Shown: positions 48,912-57,777, numbered from the stretch's first letter. The stretch is 64,000 nucleotides of DNA from Parasedimentitalea maritima (GCF_005771405.1 NZ_VAUA01000005.1:1-64000), one strand, 5' to 3'. Made by a program: numbers and translations. Notes: a model not told the origin generated them from the letters alone.

Positions 48912-49532
48912 ATGGATAGCCCCGAGAAACCACAGATCTACCTGATCACGCCACCGAGTTTTGAGCTGGGCCGGTTTCCCAATCAACTGGCCAGAGTGCT
49001 AGATACTGTCGACGTTGCCTGTCTCAGGTTGGATATGGCCAGCCGTGACGAGGATACCTTAAGCCGCGCTGGTGATGCCCTTCGGGAAGTCGCCCATGCT
49101 CGGGATGTAGCTATTGTAGTTTCCGACCACCAAATCCTGGCCGAGCGCCTCGGTCTTGACGGGGTCCATCTAACTGACTCGGCTCGCTCAGTGCGTGCTA
49201 CCCGTAAAGCGATGGGCGCGGATGCCATCGTTGGAAGTTTTTGTGGTACCTCAAACCATGACGGCATCACAGCCGCTGAGGCCGGTGCCGACTACGTCTG
49301 TTTTGGCCCTGTGGGGATTTCGGGTCTGGGCGATGGCGGCACCGCAGAAACAGAATTGTTTCAGTGGTGGTCAGAAATGATCGAAGTTCCGATGGTTGCA
49401 GAAGGTGGTTTGACAGAAGACCTGATCCGAAACATTGCGCCTTACACAGATTTTTTCGGGATCGGTGATGAAATATGGCGTGGTGATGATCCCGTTGCAG
49501 CATTGCAGCGTTTGACCGCTGCAATGGGCTGA
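48912..49532 (+). CDS. Thiamine phosphate synthase-like protein
   Basis: A 206-residue TIM-barrel protein from the ATG at 48912 (MDSPEKPQIYLITPP), with AAGGATCAA upstream. VVSDHQILAERLGLDGVHLTDS and GADYVCFGPVGISG match the ThiE fold, and MVAEGGLTEDLI the phosphate-binding end. No other thiamine gene or TPP riboswitch is nearby, so true ThiE activity is uncertain; a TenI-like paralogue is possible. Confidence 0.75.
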   Translation: MDSPEKPQIYLITPPSFELGRFPNQLARVLDTVDVACLRLDMASRDEDTLSRAGDALREVAHARDVAIVVSDHQILAERLGLDGVHLTDSARSVRATRKAMGADAIVGSFCGTSNHDGITAAEAGADYVCFGPVGISGLGDGGTAETELFQWWSEMIEVPMVAEGGLTEDLIRNIAPYTDFFGIGDEIWRGDDPVAALQRLTAAMG

Positions 49533-49542
49533 GACATCCGTC

Positions 49543-50694
49543 CTATAGAAACACCCGTTCGACAAACCAATAGGCTCCGATCACTGCAATGGTGATCGAC
49601 GCCGGTATTGCAATTCTACCGCGATACTTAGGGTGAGATCTAAACCAAACACCCACAACTGCAAAGGCTATTGCAATTACGCATAACTGCCCCAGCTCGA
49701 CGCCAACATTAAAGCCAACAAGTGCAGCAATAAATTGGTCCCTTGGCAATCCAAACTCACCTAAAACCGAGGCAAATCCTAGCCCGTGCAAGAGGCCAAA
49801 ACCAAAGATTACCAATGGTCGCCATGGGCTCAGGTGTCTTGTAAAGATATTCTCGACCGCGACATATACTATTGACGCTGCGATGAGTGGTTCAACGATA
49901 TCAGGGCTGACAGTCACCACCCCCAACATGCCCAGCGCCAGTGTGATTGTATGCGCCAGAGTAAAGGCGCTGACTTGCCAAATTAGTGGACGCAGCCGAG
50001 AACTGAGGAAGAACAACCCAAGCACAAACAAAATATGGTCTAGGCCTTTGGGCAGGATATGCTCGAAGCCTACGGGCAGATAGTCCACAAACGCTTCCAA
50101 AGGTGTCAATGCTGCCCCCCCAGTCAAAGGAATCGGTGGCGTTGTCTCACCACCTTGCAGGAACCCCGTATAGGGTTGATCAACCCCATTCTGCCGCAAC
50201 ACCACACTGCCTGACCCTTTCGGCCAGGTCATCGTCAAACTTCGCGCGCTGGACGGAATACTCCCATTCAGCAACAGATAGGTTGCCCTAGGAAGGTCCA
50301 CATTCCCAACTTCAGGGATTACCACTTCGGTGACACTGAGCTGAATGCTGCCATTCGCGGTTAGTTCTAGTGTTTCCAGCCATTCTTCAGCAAACTGGCG
50401 CACCATTGGTTCAAGCTCAGTTTGGTCCAACGCACGCAGGCTGTCGTAATCCGTAGCCTGTGCCGCGTCATTGGTATCATTCATGCCATCCAGATTGATC
50501 CCGGCGACAAACGCCTCAATGTTTAGCCGGAGATCAAAGGCAATCTGACCATTTTCAACGCGGAAATCTGCAATAGTAGGCGTAACCTCATGGGCACGCG
50601 CCGTAGAAACGAGAGCAAACAAGGCAAGACTTGACATCAAAAACACAGATGCAAGCCTGTGGCCTATTCTCAATAAGGTCATGTCTATGTTCAC
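49543..50694 (-). CDS. HupE/UreJ-family membrane protein
   Basis: A 383-residue protein with an N-terminal signal peptide (MSSLALFALVSTARAHEV), a periplasmic domain to about residue 190 and then about seven membrane helices, starting near GFEHILPKGLDHILFVLGLFFLSS. The GxxHxxxGxDHxxF motif is that of HupE/UreJ nickel/cobalt-type transporters. Start at 50694 or 50682; both overlap the divergent DUF4198 gene. The pairing suggests metal uptake. Confidence 0.82.
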   Translation of the reverse strand: MNIDMTLLRIGHRLASVFLMSSLALFALVSTARAHEVTPTIADFRVENGQIAFDLRLNIEAFVAGINLDGMNDTNDAAQATDYDSLRALDQTELEPMVRQFAEEWLETLELTANGSIQLSVTEVVIPEVGNVDLPRATYLLLNGSIPSSARSLTMTWPKGSGSVVLRQNGVDQPYTGFLQGGETTPPIPLTGGAALTPLEAFVDYLPVGFEHILPKGLDHILFVLGLFFLSSRLRPLIWQVSAFTLAHTITLALGMLGVVTVSPDIVEPLIAASIVYVAVENIFTRHLSPWRPLVIFGFGLLHGLGFASVLGEFGLPRDQFIAALVGFNVGVELGQLCVIAIAFAVVGVWFRSHPKYRGRIAIPASITIAVIGAYWFVERVFL

Positions 50695-51499
50695 TCGCCT
50701 GTACCGCCGTCTCGTCTTTGTTATTGTCGGGCTGACTTTAACTGCCCTACCCGCTCTTTCTCACGAGTTTTGGATCGAACCACAGAAATATCAAGTTGAA
50801 TCAGACATGCCAGTGATCGCAGACCTGCGCAGCGGGCAGAATTTCGCGGGACCTAAGCTAGTCTACTTTGCAAGGCGCACCCATCGTTTTGACGTTACCC
50901 TGGGTGACCACAGCACCCCTTATCAGGGTCGCATGGGAGACCTTCCCGCATTGCAAATTGATCAGATGGATGATGGTCTGCTGATTATCAGCCATGAAAC
51001 TGTGCCTGAAATGCTTACGTACGATACCTGGGAGAAATTTGAGACGTTTGCAGGCCACAAAGGCTTTGCTGATATAGACCAAAAACATCAATTAAGAGGC
51101 TTGCCTAGGCAAGGGTTTACCGAGTCTTACTCACGTCATGCCAAAGCATTGGTTTCAATTGGCACCGGTACTGGCAGTGACCGTTTGTTGGGCCTCGAAA
51201 CCGAGTTTCTTGCATACGCCAACCCGTACACTGATGATTTAGCACAAGGCTTTATGGTTCGGCTGTTTTACCAAGGTAAAGTGCGACCACATGCACAGAT
51301 TGAAGTGTATGAACGCGCCGGCGATAATGCAGTCACTGTTTCCAAACTTCATACAGACTCTCAAGGACTGGCAAACATTCCAGTAAAGCCCGGTTTCACT
51401 TATCTTGTTGATGCAGTTGTTCTGCGACCTGCAACTGATGACGTTGAACAGGTTTGGGAAACCCTTTGGGCCGCCCTAACATTTGCAGTGCCTGAATAG
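50681..51499 (+). CDS. DUF4198-type periplasmic protein
   Basis: A 272-residue exported protein: signal peptide LVFVIVGLTLTALPALSHEFWIEP, then a beta-rich domain. Early His (SHEFWIEPQKYQV) and the late GLANIPVKPGFTYLVDAVVLRP are typical of DUF4198, a family linked to nickel/cobalt uptake. Its start codon overlaps that of the divergent HupE/UreJ-like gene (CATG). AATAAGG serves as ribosome binding site. A functional pair is likely. Confidence 0.8.
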   Translation: MSMFTRLYRRLVFVIVGLTLTALPALSHEFWIEPQKYQVESDMPVIADLRSGQNFAGPKLVYFARRTHRFDVTLGDHSTPYQGRMGDLPALQIDQMDDGLLIISHETVPEMLTYDTWEKFETFAGHKGFADIDQKHQLRGLPRQGFTESYSRHAKALVSIGTGTGSDRLLGLETEFLAYANPYTDDLAQGFMVRLFYQGKVRPHAQIEVYERAGDNAVTVSKLHTDSQGLANIPVKPGFTYLVDAVVLRPATDDVEQVWETLWAALTFAVPE

Positions 51500-51544
51500 C
51501 GGTTGCGCCTTGCGAGCTGGATCAAAAATAGGCAGTACTGGCGT

Positions 51545-52453
51545 ATGATACAGAACTCCAAATCAGACGAAACCAATATCCTTTGCATAGGTTCCGTGCT
51601 TTGGGACATCATCGGCCGATCGCGCATGGAAATGCGGCGCGGCTCAGATATGCCAGGCAGGATCACCCGGTTACCGGGCGGCGTCGCCATGAACATTGCG
51701 ATGACCTTGGCCCGTTTTGGCCTAAAGCCTGCCCTGCTCAGCGCAATTGGCCGAGATGAAGAAGGCAACGAATTGGTCAATGCCTGCCTCCGACTTGGTT
51801 TATTGACTGACCATATCTACCGCTCAGAAGACCTGCCCACCGATCGTTACATGGCCGTAGAAGGCGCAAATGGACTGATCGCAGCTATTGCTGACGCACA
51901 CTCACTTGAAGCGGCCGGCGACAAAATTCTGCGCCCCTTACGTGATGGTAGCCTTGGTTCATCGACACATCCCTACTCTGGTCTTGTAGCGTTAGATGGC
52001 AATCTGACTTTGTCTCTGCTTGACGACATCGCTGCCGCCCCAGAATTTTCCGCTGCTGATCTTCGGGTTGCTCCTGCCTCGCCAGGCAAAGCCGAACGTT
52101 TACGCCCATTCCTGAACCGAAATCGTGGAACGCTTTACGTCAACCTAGAAGAGGCCGGCTTGATGTGTCAGGCGGAATTCTCTGACAGTCTAACCGCCGC
52201 GCAGGCTATGCTCGATCGAGGCGCATCCCGTGTTCTGGTGACCGACGGCGGCAGTTCAGCCACCGAAGCGGGTCCAGACACGCCAATCACCCTTTCCCCG
52301 CCCCGCGTAACCGTCGCCCGTGTGACCGGAGCCGGAGATACCTTTATGGCCGCCCATATCGCCGCCGAGGCCCGCGGAGAAGCCCGCGAGATAGCTCTCG
52401 CATCAGCGCTTAAAGCTGCGGCTACCTATGTTTCAGGAGAACCACCACTGTGA
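51545..52453 (+). CDS. psuK: PfkB-family sugar kinase, pseudouridine kinase
   Basis: A 302-residue PfkB kinase. ILCIGSVLWDIIGRS near the N-terminus and VTGAGDTFMAAHIAAE (catalytic Asp in GAGD) near the C-terminus are the family signatures. The assignment as pseudouridine kinase rests on the adjoining psuG: the stop overlaps the psuG GTG by four bases (GTGA). It phosphorylates pseudouridine to the 5'-phosphate. I prefer the ATG at 51545 over the TTG at 51503. Confidence 0.85.
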   Translation: MIQNSKSDETNILCIGSVLWDIIGRSRMEMRRGSDMPGRITRLPGGVAMNIAMTLARFGLKPALLSAIGRDEEGNELVNACLRLGLLTDHIYRSEDLPTDRYMAVEGANGLIAAIADAHSLEAAGDKILRPLRDGSLGSSTHPYSGLVALDGNLTLSLLDDIAAAPEFSAADLRVAPASPGKAERLRPFLNRNRGTLYVNLEEAGLMCQAEFSDSLTAAQAMLDRGASRVLVTDGGSSATEAGPDTPITLSPPRVTVARVTGAGDTFMAAHIAAEARGEAREIALASALKAAATYVSGEPPL

Positions 52454-53364
52454 TCAACATCAAATATTCTGCCGAGGTCCAGGACGCCAGATCCAACAAC
52501 ACTGCAATTGTTGCGCTGGAAAGCACCATCATCACACACGGTATGCCTTATCCGCAGAACGTAGAAGTGGCTGCACAGGTTGAACAAGACATCCGCGATA
52601 CTGGCGCCACACCTGCCACGATCGCTGTACTTGACGGTTGTTTGCATGTTGGTCTCGAGGCAGATCAATTGCAGTCACTGGGCCGGGCAAAAAATGTTGC
52701 CAAGCTGTCACGGGCAGATTTTGCAGCCTGCCTTGCGACTGGCGGAACCGGCGCAACCACCGTTGCGGCAACCATGATTGCGGCGAAACTTTCTGAAATC
52801 GAAGTCTTCGCAACAGGCGGCATCGGTGGCGTCCATAAAGGTGCTGAACAAACATTCGATATTTCTGCCGACCTGTTGGAGCTGGCTGCAACCCCGGTGA
52901 CAGTTGTTGCAGCGGGTGCCAAAGCTATTCTGGATGTCCCTAAAACCCTTGAAGTCCTTGAGACGCATGGCGTGCCAGTCATAGTTTATGGCCAAGACAG
53001 TTTTCCGGCGTTTTGGTCCGCACAATCCGACCTTGCTGCACCGCTACGAATGGATAACGCTGTGCAGATCGCCAGTGCTCATGTTCTACGTCAGGCCATA
53101 GGATTGCCGGGTGGCCAACTGGTTGCCAACCCGATCCCAGACACCGATCAAATCGCTGCCGAAATTCTGGCACCGATCATCGCTCAAGCCCAGACAGAGG
53201 CCGACAACAAGGGTATCAGTGGTAAGTCCGTCACTCCATTCCTGTTACAGCGAATATTTGAACTGACTGAGGGCAAGTCTCTCACTGCAAACATTGCATT
53301 GGTACGTAATAATGCCCGACTAGCTTCTAATGTTGCCAAAGAACTGATCACTCTTCGCAGTTAA
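52450..53364 (+). CDS. psuG: Pseudouridine-5'-phosphate glycosidase
   Basis: A 304-residue PsuG starting at GTG (52450). IVALESTIITHGMPYPQNVE, ATGGTGATTVAATMIAA and EVFATGGIGGVHKGAEQTFDISADL are family hallmarks. It splits the C-C glycosidic bond of pseudouridine 5'-phosphate into uracil and ribose 5-phosphate. With PsuK it forms a complete salvage route. No pseudouridine transporter is encoded next to it. Confidence 0.95.
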   Translation: MINIKYSAEVQDARSNNTAIVALESTIITHGMPYPQNVEVAAQVEQDIRDTGATPATIAVLDGCLHVGLEADQLQSLGRAKNVAKLSRADFAACLATGGTGATTVAATMIAAKLSEIEVFATGGIGGVHKGAEQTFDISADLLELAATPVTVVAAGAKAILDVPKTLEVLETHGVPVIVYGQDSFPAFWSAQSDLAAPLRMDNAVQIASAHVLRQAIGLPGGQLVANPIPDTDQIAAEILAPIIAQAQTEADNKGISGKSVTPFLLQRIFELTEGKSLTANIALVRNNARLASNVAKELITLRS

Positions 53365-53377
53365 CAGACACAGATTA

Positions 53378-53403
53378 GAGAGGCGCCATTGCCGCGCCTT
53401 CTC
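53378..53403 (+). terminator. Weak hairpin after psuG
   Basis: GAGAGGCGC can pair imperfectly with GCGCCTTCTC between psuG and the DUF502 gene. No U-tract follows; probably a partial terminator at best. Confidence 0.3.
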
Positions 53404-53443
53404 AAACTTCCTAGGTTGCACAGAACCAACAGCGAAAAGAACC

Positions 53444-54133
53444 ATGACAACGCCATTTGACCAAGAACCCCAGCGCCGTCCGGGCCTGTTTGCCCGCCTG
53501 CGCTCATCATTTCTGACTGGGATCGTGGTGATCGCCCCGGTTGGGCTGACCATTTGGCTTTTATGGTCAGTTATGGGCTGGGTTGATAGTGTGGTGTTGC
53601 CGCTAGTTCCCTCAACAATCCTTCCGGAACAGTACATCGGTATCAATCTGCGCGGCATCGGGTTGATCATCTTTTTGTTGTTCACCATCGTCATTGGCTG
53701 GATCGCCAAAGGGATTTTGGGTCGTTCTCTGATTTCTTTCGCCGAAAGTCTGGTCCAGCGTATGCCAGTGGTGCGGTCAATCTATTCTGGAATCAAACAG
53801 ATTTCGGAAACCGTATTTGCTCAGTCTGAACGCAGCTTCGAAAAAGCCTGCATCATTCAGTATCCGCGCCCTGGTATCTGGGCCATCGGTTTTGTCTCGA
53901 CCACCGCCAAAGGCGAGGTATATGCGCATACCAAAACCAGTGGGAAGTTGATGAGTATTTTCATACCTACCACTCCAAACCCGACCTCTGGGTTTCTGTT
54001 GTTTCTTCCGGAAGAAGATGTGATTGAGCTGGAAATGAGTGTTGAAGATGCCGCTAAGCTGGTGATCTCAGCCGGGCTGGTCTACCCAAATTCCAAAGAT
54101 CCAAGCCAACCAGCTGAAATAGCAGCGGACTAA
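53444..54133 (+). CDS. DUF502 family membrane protein
   Basis: A 229-residue protein with two membrane helices near LTGIVVIAPVGLTIWLLWSV and GIGLIIFLLFTIVIGWIAKG, then a soluble domain with FVSTTAKGEV and FIPTTPNPTSGFLLFLPEEDV, typical of DUF502. Plant relatives (COV-like) affect patterning; the bacterial function is unknown. Followed by a terminator shared with convergent bdhA. Confidence 0.88.
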   Translation: MTTPFDQEPQRRPGLFARLRSSFLTGIVVIAPVGLTIWLLWSVMGWVDSVVLPLVPSTILPEQYIGINLRGIGLIIFLLFTIVIGWIAKGILGRSLISFAESLVQRMPVVRSIYSGIKQISETVFAQSERSFEKACIIQYPRPGIWAIGFVSTTAKGEVYAHTKTSGKLMSIFIPTTPNPTSGFLLFLPEEDVIELEMSVEDAAKLVISAGLVYPNSKDPSQPAEIAAD

Positions 54134-54163
54134 GTTAGCTTCATATAGCGAATATCCAAAGGA

Positions 54164-54195
54164 AGCGGGGCAAGGCCCCGCTCCTGCACTTTTTA
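54164..54195. terminator. Terminator between DUF502 gene and bdhA
   Basis: AGCGGGG (54164-54170) pairs with CCCCGCT (54176-54182); after a few bases TTTTT follows on the plus strand. It serves the DUF502 gene and overlaps the end of the convergent bdhA region. Confidence 0.65.
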
Positions 54196-54966
54196 TAGAG
54201 CGGTCCATCCGCCGTCGACACTTAGCGTCGTACCAGTAATCTGCGTTGCCGCTGAAGAGCACAAAAACGCAACCGTGCCACCTAACTGCTCTACAGTTGC
54301 AAACTCTTTGGATGGTTGCCGCGCCAACATTACCTCTTTGATGACTGTTTCGCGGTCCATGCCGTATTCCTTCATAGTGTCAGGTATCTGTGCTTCAACC
54401 AACGGAGTCAGCACATATCCTGGGCAGACAGCATTACATGTGATCGGCTCCTGTGCCGTTTCTAATGCCACAGCTTTGGTCATTCCCACGACACCATGCT
54501 TGGCCGCGACATAGGCAGATTTGTAAGGTGAGGCCGTCAGGCCATGTGCCGAAGCGACATTGACAATCCGTCCCCACCCCTTCGCACGCATCATCGGTAA
54601 CGCAGCGGCAGTGGTGTGGAACACGGAGTTGAGATTGATGGCAATGATCGCATCCCACTTATCTCTTGGAAACTCATCAATCGGAGCGACATGCTGGATT
54701 CCGGCGTTATTAACCAAAATATCGCAAGAGCCGGCAGATTCTATTAGGCTGCGGCATTCCTCTCCCACAGACATATCCGCTTTGACATACTTGGCAACAA
54801 CGTCAAACTCCGTTGATATGGCCTCTGCCAATGCATGGTCTTCGTCTCGCTCAGTAAGCGAGTTCAAAACCAGATCTGCGCCTGCACGCGCCAGCTCTCG
54901 TGCAACGCCTAGTCCAATTCCCGAATTGGATCCGGTGACAACAGCAGTTTTCCCTCGCAAAGACAT
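54193..54966 (-). CDS. bdhA: 3-hydroxybutyrate dehydrogenase (SDR family)
   Basis: A 257-residue short-chain dehydrogenase. TGSNSGIGLGVAREL binds NAD, NNAGIQHVAPIDEFPRDKW and the catalytic YVAAK in SAHGLTASPYKSAYVAAKHG match D-3-hydroxybutyrate dehydrogenase closely. It interconverts 3-hydroxybutyrate and acetoacetate, in PHB turnover. Upstream it faces a candidate minus-strand small RNA ending 230 bases away. Confidence 0.88.
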   Translation of the reverse strand: MSLRGKTAVVTGSNSGIGLGVARELARAGADLVLNSLTERDEDHALAEAISTEFDVVAKYVKADMSVGEECRSLIESAGSCDILVNNAGIQHVAPIDEFPRDKWDAIIAINLNSVFHTTAAALPMMRAKGWGRIVNVASAHGLTASPYKSAYVAAKHGVVGMTKAVALETAQEPITCNAVCPGYVLTPLVEAQIPDTMKEYGMDRETVIKEVMLARQPSKEFATVEQLGGTVAFLCSSAATQITGTTLSVDGGWTAL

Positions 54967-55196
54967 AGATCTCTTCCCTTTTTACGATATGGCTAGGATT
55001 TGAATTTTGCACATTGTGGCATGCTGCAACTGCAAAGAAAACGCTCGTCATCTGCTGTTCTTACAATTTATCTGGCTGGCCGAACATTGTAGATATCTTT
55101 AACTTCGACTACTTGAGAAAACTCTCAATGAGCTCAAAATTTCATTGCTTGGACTTTCAAAGATGAACGGCTCACGACAACAGAAAAACGGTCAAA
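54967..55196. other. Non-coding stretch upstream of bdhA
   Basis: Should hold the bdhA promoter. No gene or defined regulatory motif could be assigned. With the small RNA gene it makes up the 422-base gap before the solute-binding protein gene. Confidence 0.4.
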
Positions 55197-55273
55197 CCAA
55201 AAAAACGCCCGCGCGAAGCGGGCGTCAAGTTATTGAGGCAGGTTTCATACAGGCAAGAAACCTATCGAGCAGT
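55197..55273 (-). ncRNA. Candidate small RNA of about 77 bases with own terminator
   Basis: On the minus strand a consensus-like promoter leads into a stretch with two hairpins: GGTTTC/GAAACC (55262-55241) and a strong terminator ACGCCCGC/GCGGGCGT (55225-55205) followed by seven U. No minus-strand gene to its right explains the terminator. No convincing open reading frame lies inside. I do not recognise an Rfam family. The U-tract and terminal stem would suit Hfq-dependent action; targets unknown. Confidence 0.55.
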
Positions 55274-55279
55274 AACACT

Positions 55280-55308
55280 GTTATACGCAATAATCTGACG
55301 TTATCCAA
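55280..55308 (-). promoter_or_regulatory. Sigma-70 type promoter of the candidate small RNA
   Basis: On the minus strand TTGGAT (55308-55303) and TATAAC (55285-55280) are separated by exactly 17 bases. Start of transcription is expected near 55273. Confidence 0.55.
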
Positions 55309-55388
55309 GCTAAAAGTTTGAAAAGGCGTGACGGCAAGGGTAGCTTGATAATACAAGGAAATATAGGCAGAGCAGGATTGTTGCCCAA

Positions 55389-57206
55389 ATGAGATCAAAC
55401 TTTTTCTCAAAAATCGCTTCAACGCTGGCAGGTATCACCCTGCTTCTAAGCGTTAATCACGCTACGGCAGAATCAGCACATGGAATAGCCATGTACGGAC
55501 AACCCGATCTACCAGAGGATTTTTCATCCCTCCCTTATGCCAATCCCAACGCACCCAAAGGCGGGCGTGTGGTGTTCGGTAATACAGGTGGCTTTGATAC
55601 GCTCAACCCATTTGTACAAAAAGGTACTGCCCCTTGGCAGCTTCGGTTCTGGGGTTATGAAAGCCTGATGGGACGATCATGGGACGAACCGTTCTCGCTA
55701 TATGGGCTACTTGCTGAATCAATCGAAACCCCTGACGATCGCTCATGGGTTGAATTCACCCTTCGTCCTGAAGCTCGGTTTTCCGATGGCTCACCAGTCA
55801 CCGTCGACGACGTAATCTGGTCATATGAAACTTTGGGCACAGTTGGCCACCTTAGGTACCGCGGCTTTTGGTCAAAAATTGAGAGCATAACGCAAACTGG
55901 TCCTCGAAAGGTTCGGATCGTCTTCAACACTGAAGATCGAGAATTGGCCTTGATTGCAGGACTACGCCCCATCCTGAAAAAAGGACAATGGGAGGGTAAA
56001 GATTTCACAACCAGTGGCCCTAGCGAAGCCCCCATCGGTACAGGTGCCTATGTCGTCGCTGCCTCTGATCCTGGCCGCTATGTGAGCTTGCAGCGCAATC
56101 CCAACTATTGGGGGGAGAACTTACCCTTTCGGAAGGGCACACAGAACTTTGACGAAATGCGTGTTGAATTCTTTGGCGATCAAACGGTGTTGTTTGAAGC
56201 CTTCAAAGTTGGCGAATTGACGGCCGTGCGCGAATACAACGCTGGCAAATGGGACCGAGGCTATAACTTCCCCGCTGTTCAGAGTGGCGATGTAGTGAAA
56301 TCCGAAATCCCTCACCAGCGCCCTTCGGGCATCACTGGTTTGGCAATGAACACCCGTCGCGCACCTTTCGACGATTGGCGGGTACGAGAAGCTCTCCTTT
56401 ATGCATTCAACTTCGAATACATAAACGGCACAGTTACCGGCGGGACACAGCCTCGTATAACCTCCTACTATTCCAATTCTGCTCTCGGTATGAACCCTGG
56501 CCCAGCCAAAGGTCGTGTACGCGATCTACTAGAACCTTATGCGGATACCCTGCTGCCAGGTGCTTTGGACGGGTACAGCTTACCAATGAGCGACGGTACC
56601 GAACGCAATCGCAAGAACCTCCGTATCGCAACTAAATTGTTAAGCGAGGCAGGCTGGAAAGTCCAAGATGGAGTTTTGCAAAATTCAACTGGTGAGGCGT
56701 TCGAGTTCTCAGTTCTTTTGCGCCAGGGCGATGGCGAAATGCAGACCATCGTTGAAATGTATGCCCGTTCTCTTGAACGTTTAGGTATCATAATAACCAC
56801 GGAAACGGTTGATAACGCACAATATGTCTCTAGGCAAAACGACTATGATTTTGATATGACGCGCTATCGCCGTGATCTGTCACTAAGTCCCGGTAATGAG
56901 CAGTACCTGTACTGGGGCCGTAGTGGTGTAAACCAAACCGGGACACGTAATCTAATGGGCGTAGATAGCCCCGCCGTAGAGGCTCTGATCCCTGAGATGC
57001 TAAATGCAATCAGCGCTGAGCATTTCATTTCTGCTGTTCGGGCTCTAGATCGGGCACTGACAACCGGACGGTACGTGATTCCAATCTGGCAGTTCGATAA
57101 GGGTCGTATTGCCCATGCCAAAGAGTTACAATTTCCTGATAGATTACCGCTTTATGGTGACCGTCTCGGCTTTATGCCCGATGTCTGGTGGTACGAACCA
57201 AACTGA
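55389..57206 (+). CDS. ABC transporter substrate-binding protein, peptide/opine type (YejA-like)
   Basis: A 605-residue periplasmic binding protein of family 5. Signal peptide IASTLAGITLLLSVNHATAES, then HGIAMYGQPDLPEDFSSLPYANPNAPKGG as in YejA-like proteins, and VTVDDVIWSYETL in the domain core. It likely binds oligopeptides or related compounds for uptake. The permease and ATPase genes that normally follow are absent, so it is an orphan that must use a transporter encoded elsewhere. Confidence 0.9.
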   Translation: MRSNFFSKIASTLAGITLLLSVNHATAESAHGIAMYGQPDLPEDFSSLPYANPNAPKGGRVVFGNTGGFDTLNPFVQKGTAPWQLRFWGYESLMGRSWDEPFSLYGLLAESIETPDDRSWVEFTLRPEARFSDGSPVTVDDVIWSYETLGTVGHLRYRGFWSKIESITQTGPRKVRIVFNTEDRELALIAGLRPILKKGQWEGKDFTTSGPSEAPIGTGAYVVAASDPGRYVSLQRNPNYWGENLPFRKGTQNFDEMRVEFFGDQTVLFEAFKVGELTAVREYNAGKWDRGYNFPAVQSGDVVKSEIPHQRPSGITGLAMNTRRAPFDDWRVREALLYAFNFEYINGTVTGGTQPRITSYYSNSALGMNPGPAKGRVRDLLEPYADTLLPGALDGYSLPMSDGTERNRKNLRIATKLLSEAGWKVQDGVLQNSTGEAFEFSVLLRQGDGEMQTIVEMYARSLERLGIIITTETVDNAQYVSRQNDYDFDMTRYRRDLSLSPGNEQYLYWGRSGVNQTGTRNLMGVDSPAVEALIPEMLNAISAEHFISAVRALDRALTTGRYVIPIWQFDKGRIAHAKELQFPDRLPLYGDRLGFMPDVWWYEPN

Positions 57207-57541
57207 GCCAGCTCTATCGCGTTTGGGATATGCTTACTGAATCTGCCTTTTTACTACACTGAGTATAAGGGCAGATTGTTTCACCGGTTGGTTAGGGCCC
57301 AAGCACTTTGCACTGTCCACCCTATTTCGAATAAAAACTTCACTCCAAGTCACGAAGTCAATTGCCATCCTGAATTTCAAACTTTGAGGCCTAGGCCTGT
57401 CTATATGCGTAGCTGATCGGCCTCTAAGCTAAACATTGGAACGTGATACAGCCTTCAAATTTGTGACCGTATCTTTTTTGATTAATCCTAGTTACACTAA
57501 ACTGACAAAAGAACCGTTGTTGCCCGGTGGGAGGACTGGCT
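57207..57541. other. Non-coding stretch after the solute-binding protein gene
   Basis: Holds a weak hairpin AATCTGCC (57240-57247) / GGCAGATT (57270-57277) with a long loop, possibly a terminator, and a perfect 12-base palindrome AGGCCTAGGCCT (57387-57398). No gene or known RNA is recognised. Confidence 0.4.
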
Positions 57542-57763
57542 ATGACCGTTTTGAACGCTTCCAAGGACTGGGCCAATTGCCTGCCGCGTATCCAAAACCG
57601 TTTCCCCTATTTGCAACCAAGCTTAGCACCTTCGTTGTTACAGGATCCGGAGGCGTTTGTGGTTTATCTAGCTCAGACCCATCACTTGACCCTGACGGAA
57701 GCTAAAGAAGAAGTGGAAGACTTCCTATTTGTAGAAGGGTTGCTACGCGAGGTCGAAGGCTGA
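57542..57763 (+). CDS. Small protein of unknown function
   Basis: A 73-residue acidic protein from the ATG at 57542, with a strong GGGAGGA ribosome binding site nine bases upstream. The sequence includes LNASKDWANCLPRIQNRFPYL and LTLTEAKEEVEDFLFVEGL, mostly helical, with no membrane segment. I do not recognise a family. The good ribosome binding site supports expression. It is convergent with the XRE-cupin regulator, 14 bases away. Confidence 0.6.
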   Translation: MTVLNASKDWANCLPRIQNRFPYLQPSLAPSLLQDPEAFVVYLAQTHHLTLTEAKEEVEDFLFVEGLLREVEG

Positions 57764-57777
57764 CCGAAGTTGTGGCT

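Noticed and set aside
48912-49532. TPP riboswitch in front of the thiamine-phosphate-synthase-like gene
   Set aside because: The conserved CUGAGA-type core was not found in the 160 bases upstream.
55225-55422. 65-codon minus-strand open frame overlapping the small RNA candidate
   Set aside because: It has no ribosome site, runs through the start of the solute-binding gene and the promoter-like elements, and its composition is not protein-like.
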